A stretch of DNA of 64,000 nt from assembly GCF_008364795.1 (NCBI RefSeq), contig NZ_VTTM01000002.1, positions 372,001 through 436,000 of the forward strand. The letters run 5' to 3'. The notes beneath the pieces were generated by a model. That model was not told the DNA's origin and ran no database searches. It saw nothing but the letters and a program-made list of their open reading frames with translations. Origin of the DNA: Azospirillum oryzae. GTDB taxonomy: Bacteria > Pseudomonadota > Alphaproteobacteria > Azospirillales > Azospirillaceae. The position numbers and the translations under genes are program-made. Positions 7,389-15,282 of this stretch are shown here, piece by piece. Position 1 is the first letter of the stretch. Each line of letters starts with the position of its first letter.

Positions 7389-8804
7389 TCAGCGGGCGCG
7401 CAGCAGTTCGCCCACCGACAGCAGCGCCATCTCGTCGCCGTCGGCCTTGCCGATGGTCCGGCCGGTGGAATAGGGCAGGTTGTTGTCGTTGACGACGACG
7501 ATGTGGTCGCCATCGACGATGTTCACCCCCTCCGGCCCCAGATGGGGCATGACGAAGCGGCCTTCCGGCGCCTGCCCGGCACGGGCCTTGTGGTCGGGAT
7601 CGGCGATGTCGGTCAGGTCGATGTAGCCGACCTTGCGGACGAAACCGTCGGCATCGGCCCCGGCGATGTCGATCTTGTAGATGCGCTTGAAGGCGGCGGG
7701 CGCGTTGAAGCAGTCCGGCTTCGGCTCGCCCTGGCAGGCCTGGGTCCTAGCCCCTTCCGTGCTGTCGTCGCGTTCGATCAACAGGGCGCTGCCGGCGTCG
7801 ATCATCGCCATGTCGGCGACGACGTTGGCATTGTCCTCCAGCCTGTACTTCCAGGAGCGGCCGGTGTACGTGCGGCCGGCGACGTCGAATTCGAGGATGC
7901 GGGTGTACGCGTGGCCGTCCTTGTTCTCGAAACTGTTGCCGGCGGCGTTCCACAGCGGGCCTTCGAGCGACGGGTACAGCGTCTTGCCGTCCGGCGACAC
8001 GCCCATCGGCTCGAATCCGCGCGACCGGCGGACCTCGAAGGTGACGGCGCCGGGGACCGCCGGCAGGCCGTTGTTGCGGTAATGGTCGGGCGAGCGGGCC
8101 GGCTTGCCGTCGATCACCGTCTCATGCACCGCGATCACCACGCCGTCCCGGCTCAGCTCCAGGATATAGGGACCGAACTCTTCGCCAATGAACAGGCGGT
8201 CGCCCTGGACCACCAGCGATTCGGGGTCGAAGTCGGCGCCGGTCAGGTAGCGGCTGGTGCTGTTCTCGTTGACGATGGCGAAGGGGACCTTGCGATCCGG
8301 ATCGCGCAGGAAGATGGTCTCCAGCCGCTGCATGGCGCCGCTCTGCCAGTCCGGCTTGACGCGATGGACCATCAGCAGGGCGTCGACGGAGTTCACCTTG
8401 CTGCCGAAGCCGTTGTCGGTCAGCGCCAGGAACTCGCCGTTGCCCTGCGGCACGATGGCGGAGAAGCCCTGCACCGCCTGCCCCGCGACCGGCAGCATGA
8501 TTTCCGTCCCGCGCGGGGCCTTGGGATCGGCGGCGAAGGAGGTGGCGCGGATGCTGCCCACGGCGTCCACGCGCTTGCGGTCGGCATTGGTGAACTTGCC
8601 GGCGCTGGCGAACAGCGGCCCGGCATCGGCCGGCGGCTGCACCAGCGTGTCGGCCGGCAGCACCGCATGACCGGCGAGTGTGGCGGGATAGCGCTTGGCC
8701 TGTTGCTCCTGGGCCAGCGCCGGGATGGCGGCGAGGCTGGCGGACAGAAGGGCCGCGGTGGCGAGCAGGGGGCCGCGCCAGGATTTCGGACGGACGGACG
8801 GCAT
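7389..8804 (-). CDS. Secreted phytase-like esterase (PF13449 type)
   Basis: A 471-residue exported protein with a signal peptide (residues 1-32, ending 'AALAIPALAQ'-like). The body matches the 'esterase-like activity of phytase' beta-propeller family: 'GFSAIVPQGNGEFLALTDNGFG' is followed by 'DFDPESLVVQGDRLFIGEEFGPYILEL', 'GFEPMGVSPDGKTLYP' and 'LIERDDSTE'. The alternation of acidic loops and hydrophobic strands fits a calcium-dependent propeller. The substrate is unknown, since members are named for only weak similarity to phytase. It lies 127 nt upstream of the dsbA-like gene on the same strand and is probably a separate unit. Confidence 0.8.
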   Translation of the reverse strand: MPSVRPKSWRGPLLATAALLSASLAAIPALAQEQQAKRYPATLAGHAVLPADTLVQPPADAGPLFASAGKFTNADRKRVDAVGSIRATSFAADPKAPRGTEIMLPVAGQAVQGFSAIVPQGNGEFLALTDNGFGSKVNSVDALLMVHRVKPDWQSGAMQRLETIFLRDPDRKVPFAIVNENSTSRYLTGADFDPESLVVQGDRLFIGEEFGPYILELSRDGVVIAVHETVIDGKPARSPDHYRNNGLPAVPGAVTFEVRRSRGFEPMGVSPDGKTLYPSLEGPLWNAAGNSFENKDGHAYTRILEFDVAGRTYTGRSWKYRLEDNANVVADMAMIDAGSALLIERDDSTEGARTQACQGEPKPDCFNAPAAFKRIYKIDIAGADADGFVRKVGYIDLTDIADPDHKARAGQAPEGRFVMPHLGPEGVNIVDGDHIVVVNDNNLPYSTGRTIGKADGDEMALLSVGELLRAR

Positions 8805-8969
8805 GCGGTGTACTCCGTGGACGGAACCGCGCGCCCGGCTGGGGGCGCGCTCGATGTCCGCGGAATAGCAAGTGGCGATGACTTGGCCGGGACGGTTCGA
8901 TGACCGTTGCGTTACCGGAAGAACGCTTTCGTCATATGACCCGCAGGCTGGCGTTTCGGTCGGCTGGCG

Positions 8970-10334
8970 TTACTGCCCGCCGCCGGTTTGGCCGCGGATG
9001 TCCTGGGCGCGCAGCCAGCCGGGTGAACCGGCGGGCAGCAGCTTCTCCGCCCGCTCCGCCTGTGCCTTGGCCATCGGCATGTCCCCGCGCGCCAGCGCCT
9101 CCTCCGCCGTGGCGTAGGCGACCATGCCGTCGTTCTTCTTCATGCTCCAGGCCTGTGCGGTCAGGCGCCACAGGAAGGCGGACTGCGCCTTGCCCTTGGA
9201 GGCGATCTGCAGATTCTTCAGCGCCTCGTCCGCCAGACGGGGATCATGCTGTTCCAAGAGGGCGTGGGCGAGGGAGACGCGGATCGTTCCGGCTTCGGAA
9301 CCAGCCAACTCCACCGCCTTTCGATACGGGGCCGCCGCATCCGGCGCCCGGCCGGTCTGCAGCATCAGGTCGCCCTTCATCTCGTAGAGGTAGGGATTCT
9401 TCGGCTCGTCGGCGATCAGCCCGTCGATCAGCGGCGTCGCCTGCTTGATGTCGCCCTGGCGGAAATAGGCATAGGCGCGGCCATAGCGGGCGGCCGGGGA
9501 CGGGTCGTTCGCCTTGTAGCGCTGCAGGGCGCCGCGCGGGTCGAGATAGCCGTACAGCTTGGCCTGGATGCGCCGCAGATCGGCCTCCGTCGCCGCCGGC
9601 AGATTGGCGTTGGCATAGCGGGAGCGGGCGACGAAGGTCTTCACCGCGTCGATGCGCTCGCGCGTCAGCGGGTGGGTCAGGCGATAGCCGGCGTCGCGGT
9701 CGTTCATCAGCGGATCGCCGACGCCCAGCTTCTCCAGGAAGGTTTCCATCCCCTTGGCGGAGATGCCCGACTGTTCCAAAAAGGACAGGCCGGCCTGATC
9801 GGCCGATGCCTCCTGCGTGCGGGAGAAGGACAGGTAGTTCCGCTCCGCCAGATGCTGGCCCAGCATGACGCCGGCGGCACCCGCCCCGGCATTGCGCGAG
9901 GCCAGGCCGCCGATGACGCCCAGCCCCATGCCGAGCAGCGAGGAGAGGAAGGCGTTGTCCATCGCCTCCGCCCCGCGCACCAGATGGCCGCCGGCGATGT
10001 GTCCCGTCTCGTGGGCGATCACGCCCAGCAACTGGTCGGCGTTGTCGACGTCCAGCAGCAGCCCGGTGTGGATGAAGATGTTCTGCCCGCCGGCGACGAA
10101 GGCGTTCACCGTCGGGTCGTTGATCAGCAGGATCTGCACCGAATCCGGGTCGACGCCTGCCGCCTGGAAGATTGGCCGGGCCATCTTGCGGATGATATGG
10201 TCCGTCTCGGCGTCGCTGAGGATTTGCATCTCCGAGCGGCGCTGCGCGCTCGCCGGTGGCGCTCCCCACACCAGCGACATCAGACAAACGGACATGATGG
10301 CGACGACCGAAACCAGCCTGCTGGGCTTGCGCAC
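8970..10334 (-). CDS. Periplasmic M48 zinc metalloprotease with TPR repeats (BepA/YfgC-like)
   Basis: A 454-residue outer-membrane-quality-control-type protease. It has a signal peptide (1-31), a zinc site HETGH at about residues 108-112 in 'LLGVIAHETGHIAGGH', the third ligand region 'RTQEASADQAGLSFLE', and a C-terminal half made of TPR-like helices ('YGRAYAYFRQGDIKQAT'). This architecture matches BepA/LoiP-type proteins that degrade or assist misassembled LptD and BAM substrates. The GTG start at 10334 has GGAGG eight nt upstream and yields a clean signal peptide; the frame is open a further 54 codons upstream without one. It is divergent from the lipoprotein gene, 73 nt apart. Confidence 0.88.
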   Translation of the reverse strand: MRKPSRLVSVVAIMSVCLMSLVWGAPPASAQRRSEMQILSDAETDHIIRKMARPIFQAAGVDPDSVQILLINDPTVNAFVAGGQNIFIHTGLLLDVDNADQLLGVIAHETGHIAGGHLVRGAEAMDNAFLSSLLGMGLGVIGGLASRNAGAGAAGVMLGQHLAERNYLSFSRTQEASADQAGLSFLEQSGISAKGMETFLEKLGVGDPLMNDRDAGYRLTHPLTRERIDAVKTFVARSRYANANLPAATEADLRRIQAKLYGYLDPRGALQRYKANDPSPAARYGRAYAYFRQGDIKQATPLIDGLIADEPKNPYLYEMKGDLMLQTGRAPDAAAPYRKAVELAGSEAGTIRVSLAHALLEQHDPRLADEALKNLQIASKGKAQSAFLWRLTAQAWSMKKNDGMVAYATAEEALARGDMPMAKAQAERAEKLLPAGSPGWLRAQDIRGQTGGGQ

Positions 10335-10407
10335 CGTGACGACCTCCGGCTTGGAACAGCGGATTCCCGCGCGCGACCGGCGGAACTCCGGACCGCGACA
10401 CACTCGC

Positions 10408-11727
10408 TTGCAAATCTGGCGACGGTTGGGCGCGGTTGCCATAGCTGCATCACTGCTGCCGGGCTGCGTCAACACCAAGTTCAAGACCGACGCCACGGTG
10501 CAGAGCTTCGTCGTCGCCGACGAACCCTATGCCGCCGGTGTGGGGCGCGACATCATCGCCCAGGGCGGCAAGGCCGGCGACGCGGTCGCGGCGATGGCGC
10601 TGGCGATGACCGCCAGCCTGCCTTCCCGGGTCGGTCTGACCGGCGGCGGCGTCTGCGTTCTGTTCGACGCCGCCGCGAAAAAGGCACGCACCATCGATTT
10701 CATGCCGCGCCCGGCCGGTGCCGGCGGCGTCGCCATGCCCGCCATGGCGCGCGGCCTGTTCGCCGTCCAGGCCTCCGCCGGCGTGATGCGGTGGGAGCAG
10801 GTCGTCTCCCCGGCCGAACAGCTGGCCCAGTTCTCCCCCGGCCTCAGCCGCGCGCTGGTGCAGGATCTGACCGCCTTCGGCGGGCGGCTGGCGCCCGATT
10901 CGGAGACGCGGCGCCGCTTCCTCGGCAGCGGCGCCCCCGCCGTCGGTGCGGTGGTCGGCCAGCCGGAGCTGGCCGCGACCCTGTCGGTCCTGCGCCGGCA
11001 GGGGGTGGGCGCCTTCTATTCCGGGCCACTCGCCGCGACGGTCGCCCAGGGCACCGGCATCGACCCGGCGCAACTGCGCGCCTATCAGCCGCGCGTCGCC
11101 GGAACGCTGACCGTGACCTTCGACATCAGCGACCTGCATGTGCCCGACCTGAACGAACCGGAAGCCGGCGCCGCCCTGGTCCAGGCTTGGAAGGCGGTGG
11201 CATCGCTGCCGCCGGCCGAGCGCGCTACCCGCGCCGCCCAATTGCTGGGCGCCACCGGCAGGGGCGCAACCGCCGCCGGCGCCGGGGTGATGGTGATCGA
11301 TCCGGACGAGAACGGTGCGGCCTGTTCCTTCACCCAGGGGGCGCCCTTCGGGGCCGGCCGCGGCATCCCCGGCACGGGCATGCTGGTGGCCCAGGGGGTT
11401 GACCGCGGAGGCTTCGGCGCGCCGGCGCTGATCGCCAACTCCATCATCGGCCGCACCCTGTTCGCCGGGGTCGGCACCGCCAACGGCGACGACGGCCCGG
11501 CCGCCGGCCCGGCGGCACTGCTGTCGGCCGCCCTTCCGGCCGGTCTGGAGGACAAGTCCACCGCCCCGCAGATCCAGGCGGCCCGTCCGCAATCCATCCC
11601 CGGACGGGTCAGCTTCGTCGGTTGCCGGGTTTCGATCGAGGATGGGGTCCGCTATTGCCAGACGGCGATCGACCCGCGCGCCGGCAGCCTGGGGCTGACG
11701 GTCGAAAGCGAACGCAAGCGGGAATGA
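10408..11727 (+). CDS. Gamma-glutamyltranspeptidase-like lipoprotein, probably catalytically altered
   Basis: A 439-residue protein. From the TTG at 10408 it begins with a short lipoprotein signal with lipobox 'LLPGC' (Cys20). The body has gamma-glutamyltranspeptidase features: 'GRDIIAQGGKAGDAVAAMALAMT', 'GLTGGGVCVLFDA' and 'GVGAFYSGPLAATVAQ'. It is shorter than the usual 550-580 residues. Where active enzymes have the autoprocessing TTHFSV segment before 'VVD', this one reads 'AGAGVMVID', so the nucleophilic threonine appears to be missing. It is probably an inactive or re-purposed paralogue anchored in the periplasm. The start is not certain: no strong ribosome-binding site was seen, and an in-frame ATG exists about 110 nt upstream. 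Its stop is 62 nt before the original aminotransferase start. Confidence 0.75.
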   Translation: MQIWRRLGAVAIAASLLPGCVNTKFKTDATVQSFVVADEPYAAGVGRDIIAQGGKAGDAVAAMALAMTASLPSRVGLTGGGVCVLFDAAAKKARTIDFMPRPAGAGGVAMPAMARGLFAVQASAGVMRWEQVVSPAEQLAQFSPGLSRALVQDLTAFGGRLAPDSETRRRFLGSGAPAVGAVVGQPELAATLSVLRRQGVGAFYSGPLAATVAQGTGIDPAQLRAYQPRVAGTLTVTFDISDLHVPDLNEPEAGAALVQAWKAVASLPPAERATRAAQLLGATGRGATAAGAGVMVIDPDENGAACSFTQGAPFGAGRGIPGTGMLVAQGVDRGGFGAPALIANSIIGRTLFAGVGTANGDDGPAAGPAALLSAALPAGLEDKSTAPQIQAARPQSIPGRVSFVGCRVSIEDGVRYCQTAIDPRAGSLGLTVESERKRE

Positions 11728-11789
11728 CACGGCCGGAAAACGGCCCGCCCAAAGAGAGCCCGGCCAAAGAAAGTTAGAGACGGACGATC

Positions 11790-11858
11790 ATGAGCAAGCA
11801 GCCCAAGGTTTCCAAGCTGGGCGCGATTCCGCCCTTCTTCGTGATGGAAGTGATCTGA
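11790..11858 (+). pseudogene. Stranded original 5' end of the aminotransferase gene
   Basis: An ATG-started frame of 22 codons, ending 'AIPPFFVMEVI' and then TGA. Its residues from 'IPPFFVMEV' are identical to residues 10-18 of the intact aminotransferase at 15283. The preceding DNA has the high GC of the surroundings and a purine-rich leader. The in-frame stop arises exactly where the sequence leaves the shared direct repeat. This is read as the native start of the gene, cut off by the inserted element. Confidence 0.8.
11825..11854 (+). repeat. Left direct repeat of the inserted element (att-like)
   Basis: A 30-nt block matching 15309-15338 with two mismatches (positions 7 and 10). The last 20 nt (11835-11854) are exact. 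It lies in codons for the IPPFFVMEV stretch. Confidence 0.85.
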
Positions 11859-11926
11859 AACAAACTGAAACCAGCGCGAACCATAAGTGGTGAGAAATCA
11901 ATACGTTACGTGGAGTGCTGGTTTCA
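11855..11926. repeat. Phased CTGAAAC repeats and inverted repeat at the left end
   Basis: CTGAAAC occurs at 11855-11861 and 11865-11871, one helical turn apart. TGAAACCAGC (11866-11875) is inverted as GCTGGTTTCA (11917-11926). It starts immediately inside the left direct repeat and could be recombinase arm sites. Confidence 0.5.
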
Positions 11927-11994
11927 ACCTGTTCGCCGAAGTTCGGTGCTGTTCAAGTATCCGACAGCTAGTGCGGGTGCTGGCGGTGCGCTAA

Positions 11995-14589
11995 TCAATC
12001 CGGACGCATCATCTCCACAACCCTGTTGCGCAATTCGTTGGCAGCAATGGGCTTGTGGAGCAGAGCGAAGCCGCCCGCCCGGACCTCCACCAGCCGCTCG
12101 GGCGCGGTATCTCCGGTGATGACGGTTGCTGGTACCGGTTTGTCGAGGCGGTCGTGCACGGCGCGGATCGCATCCAGCCCCGTTTCCCCACCGCGCAACC
12201 GGTAGTCTGCGAGGATGGCATGCGGCCACTCCCCACTTTCCACCTGACTGACCGCCTCATCGACGGACCCAGCAGTCAGCACCCGATAGCCCCAGCCTTC
12301 TAGTATGGCCTGCAAGCCCATGCGTACCAACGCCTCGTCGTCGATCACGAGTATGATGCCGCGCTTGTCTTCGTTGGCCGGTTCGGCTTTCCGCCAACCC
12401 TGATGGACAGGTTGAGCGACCAACGGCAAGACGACGCAGAAGGCTGAGCCACGCCCCAGTGTGGAGCGGATCACCACCTCGTGGCCGAGCAGCCGGGCAA
12501 GGCGTCTGACAACAGCCAAGCCAAGTCCAAGTCCCTTGGTGCGGTCCCGCTCCGGGTTCCCGACTTGCACGAACTCCTCGAAGATGTCGGCTTGATGCGC
12601 GGGTTCGATGCCGATGCCCGTATCGATAACCTCGATCCGAAGCCGGTCGCCATGACGGCGACAACCGATCAGCAGGCTGCCTCGCTCGGTGTAGCGCAAG
12701 GCGTTTTCGATCAAGTTACGCAGCATGCGTTCCAGCAGGATGGGATCACTTCGGACCACCGCGTTCGATCCAACAACGCGCAGGCGTAACCCCTGGCCGA
12801 TAGCCTGGGCATGGTATTCCGCGCCAAGTCGCTCAAGGAGCGCCTTGATCGGCGTGTCCATCGGCTTCGGGGTGATCAGCCCGGCGTCCAACTTGGACAC
12901 ATCGAGCAGACTGTCGAGCAGCATGCGCATACCCCCCAACGCTTGCCCCATGGATTCCATCATGCGAGACGCCGGATGACCGGCGAGTTGCCCTTCAAGT
13001 GCGCTCTGGAACAGCAAGAGAGCCTGCATGGGCTGACGCAAGTCGTGGCTGGCCGCAGCAAGGAACTTGGATTTGGCAAGGTTCGCCCGATCAGCCTCGG
13101 TCTTGGAGGCCCGCAGGGCATTCTCGGCACGCTGGCGCTCGGTAATGTCGCGCATAATCCCAGTGAAGAAGCGGCGCCCACCGGAAGCCCATTCCGCAAC
13201 CGCCAGTTCGGCCGGGAAGGTCGAGCCGTCCTTGCGCTGTCCTGCGACCTCCCGGCCAATGCCGATGATCTTTCGCTCGCCGGTTCGCCGATAGTTCGCC
13301 AAGTAGTCATCGTGCTCCGAGCGATACGGCTCCGGCATCAAGATGCGGACGTTCTGCCCGATCACTTCATCGGATTGATAACCGAAAAGGCGCTCGCCGG
13401 CCGGATTGATGCCCTGGATGATGCCCGCTCCATCGATCACCACCATGGCGTCAACCGCGGTTTCCACGATGGCGCGGTAGCGGCTTTCGCTCTCGCCCAA
13501 GGCCGTTGCTCGGCTCTCGATGAGGGTCGCGGCATTCTGAAGCGCGTCTCCGACAGTCGCGATCTCGACAACTCCTCGACCTTGGACAGGAAGCGTTTGC
13601 CCGCGCCCTATCGCCTCCGCGGCGTGGACGAGTTGCAGGACTGGGCGCGTCAGACGGCGCCCCAGCATTGCGGCGCCACCGAGGGCGGCGAGAAGTAGGA
13701 CAAGCCCACCAGCCACGAAGAGCAGGAGGGTCTGCCGCGACGGCGCAGCGACCAGTTCCTCTCTGACGCTCACACCGACCAGCCACCCAGAGGCTTGCGA
13801 GCGGGTGTAAGCCTGCAACGCCGCTTTCCCTTCGAGATCAAAGGTGCGGTGAACACCTCCAGGAACACTCCTGATCCGGTCCCAGACCTCGCCTGGGAGG
13901 CGTGTGCCAGTGAATTGCTCCGGTTTGGCGGATCGAGCAATCAAGACACCATCCCCGTCAAGGATGCCGGCCACCCACCCCGTCGGAAGCCGTTCAGGTG
14001 CGACAATCGCCTGGAGGCGTTCCAATGCGACAGTAAGGCTGAGTAGGTAATGAACCTCCCCACTGTGGACCACTGGCACAACGACGATCAGCAAAGGGGT
14101 TCGCGCCACCGCCCCAATGAGCAGCCCTGAAACCTGTGGCCGCCGAGTTTCGATGGCTCGCTTATCAATCTCGAACGCAGGATTGCGGGGAAGGGGCGTT
14201 CCCCAAGGAACACGGGTGTTGAGGAGTTGTTGGCTCGTCAGATCACGGATCAGGATATTTGTACCGAGCAGGTCGCGAACCTGAATCGCACGCCGGTAGA
14301 AAGTGGCAAGGTCACCTCGGGCCAGGGTCTCGGCGGTGGCCAGAACCTCCCCAGCAGCGATCAAGCGCGCTACCTCGCGGTCGATGTCTTCGGCCAACTG
14401 GTCTGCTCTATCGCGAACCAACTGCTCCGTCTGTACCGTTTCAATTGCAGTATTACGGAGAAGAAGCGCAGTCGAGAACAGAACGAGCGGCATAACGCAT
14501 GCAAGCACCAGCAGCACCAACCACGTCCGTACCCGATAGGGTCCAGAAAATTGGCCGGCTTTCCGCTCAGTAGGCAAAGCATGCGCCAT
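11995..14589 (-). CDS. Hybrid sensor histidine kinase with periplasmic sensor, HAMP, PAS and receiver
   Basis: An 864-residue membrane kinase. TM1 is at about 22-44, the periplasmic sensor (probably dCache type) at 45-285, TM2 at about 290-312, then HAMP ('[20 protein letters not shown]'). A PAS domain at about 365-485 holds '[25 protein letters not shown]' and '[10 protein letters not shown]'. The HisKA phosphoacceptor is in '[16 protein letters not shown]' (near residue 512). HATPase boxes are '[11 protein letters not shown]', 'DTGIGI' and 'GLGLGLAVV'. The C-terminal receiver carries '[11 protein letters not shown]' and the acceptor Asp in '[10 protein letters not shown]' (near 790). The HisKA type ('SHDLRQPMQ') resembles the NahK-like family. 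It has no partner regulator nearby. It is the only intact gene inside the inserted element, its DNA is lower in GC than its neighbours, and it is probably cargo. Confidence 0.92.
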   Translation of the reverse strand: MAHALPTERKAGQFSGPYRVRTWLVLLVLACVMPLVLFSTALLLRNTAIETVQTEQLVRDRADQLAEDIDREVARLIAAGEVLATAETLARGDLATFYRRAIQVRDLLGTNILIRDLTSQQLLNTRVPWGTPLPRNPAFEIDKRAIETRRPQVSGLLIGAVARTPLLIVVVPVVHSGEVHYLLSLTVALERLQAIVAPERLPTGWVAGILDGDGVLIARSAKPEQFTGTRLPGEVWDRIRSVPGGVHRTFDLEGKAALQAYTRSQASGWLVGVSVREELVAAPSRQTLLLFVAGGLVLLLAALGGAAMLGRRLTRPVLQLVHAAEAIGRGQTLPVQGRGVVEIATVGDALQNAATLIESRATALGESESRYRAIVETAVDAMVVIDGAGIIQGINPAGERLFGYQSDEVIGQNVRILMPEPYRSEHDDYLANYRRTGERKIIGIGREVAGQRKDGSTFPAELAVAEWASGGRRFFTGIMRDITERQRAENALRASKTEADRANLAKSKFLAAASHDLRQPMQALLLFQSALEGQLAGHPASRMMESMGQALGGMRMLLDSLLDVSKLDAGLITPKPMDTPIKALLERLGAEYHAQAIGQGLRLRVVGSNAVVRSDPILLERMLRNLIENALRYTERGSLLIGCRRHGDRLRIEVIDTGIGIEPAHQADIFEEFVQVGNPERDRTKGLGLGLAVVRRLARLLGHEVVIRSTLGRGSAFCVVLPLVAQPVHQGWRKAEPANEDKRGIILVIDDEALVRMGLQAILEGWGYRVLTAGSVDEAVSQVESGEWPHAILADYRLRGGETGLDAIRAVHDRLDKPVPATVITGDTAPERLVEVRAGGFALLHKPIAANELRNRVVEMMRPD

Positions 14590-15102
14590 GAGATTTACAG
14601 TCCTTCGAGATCACACCTGAAGACGTGTCTTTTTCAGGCGCTGTATTAGAGACTCTTCACGGGCGCGGGCAGCTACCATCAAAGTTGGCTGTCTTTGCCT
14701 TATTTCAACTGGAGGTGGACGGAATAGTCGAACCCGCCAATGGTGCGTCGGTGGATGGAGGTGTCGTCAGGCCGGTTCGTGGGTGCGGAAATGCCGTGTA
14801 GAAGGGCGGCCTTTTCGCCCTGTCAGCACAACAGGCAAAAGCCATAATCGTCATCACCGCCCGCAACCGCATGTTAAACGCAGGACGCCCCGCGTCGGTG
14901 CGCAAGACGTAACCGGCTAAAGAAAGTACGAACTGGTTAACCGCCCTTCGCTGTGTACCAACGCTCTCCCGCGATCAAACCCCGGCACATCAAACAGACA
15001 CTTCCCCGCTGAACGGCTTCTCCACCCCCGCCTGTGGATGCGTCCCTATCCGGCTTTCTTGGTCCGCATTCCCGCGAGCCTGGAGAGTCGCAGGAATGAC
15101 AA
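14590..15102. other. Element-internal region without recognisable gene
   Basis: About 510 nt between the kinase start and the AlpA-like remnant. Six-frame reading shows only short, non-conserved frames (longest about 66 codons, minus strand 14705-14905). It presumably holds the kinase promoter, and may hold decayed element genes that I cannot identify. Confidence 0.6.
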
Positions 15103-15201
15103 GTGCCGCTGGACATAGGCACCCGCTCCATGCGTTACCGCCGGGCAGATATCGAGTCGTGGGTTGCTGGCGGTGCAATGGCCTTTGAGGAGGCCGCATG
15201 A
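15103..15201 (+). pseudogene. C-terminal remnant of an AlpA/excisionase-type DNA-binding protein
   Basis: A 32-codon frame following a stop at 15097-15099 reads 'VPLDIGTRSMRYRRADIESW' and ends 'FEEAA'. The pattern 'V.L..GTRS.R(Y/W)RR.DIE.W' is the C-terminal wing of AlpA/MerR-like excisionases and phage regulators. The N-terminal helix-turn-helix is missing. A neighbouring frame just upstream reads 'RAWRVAGMT', which might be its frameshifted continuation. It sits beside the right direct repeat, where integrative elements usually keep this gene. Confidence 0.6.
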
Positions 15202-15206
15202 TAGGA

Positions 15207-15231
15207 AGGGTGGCAACTGCCGCCCCTTTTT
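15207..15231 (+). terminator. Intrinsic terminator of the AlpA-like remnant
   Basis: A 7-bp stem (GGGTGGC/GCCGCCC, one G-T pair) with loop AACT, followed by TTTTT, starts six nt after the remnant's stop codon. Confidence 0.7.
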
Positions 15232-15242
15232 ATGCGTGGCGT

Positions 15243-15260
15243 GTTTCCCAGAAGTTTCCC
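15243..15260 (+). repeat. Phased GTTTCCC repeats at the right end of the element
   Basis: GTTTCCC occurs at 15243-15249 and 15254-15260, 11 nt apart. It echoes the GTTTCAG units at the left end, with the same roughly one-turn spacing. Confidence 0.35.
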
Positions 15261-15282
15261 GGACGTTCAACGGAGACGCTAA

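Noticed and set aside
14705-14905. 66-codon minus-strand frame inside the element
   Set aside because: No ribosome-binding site, no recognisable motif, composition typical of chance frames.
11855-15282. Search for an integrase or transposase inside the inserted element
   Set aside because: No frame shows tyrosine- or serine-recombinase or DDE motifs; the kinase is the only sizeable gene.
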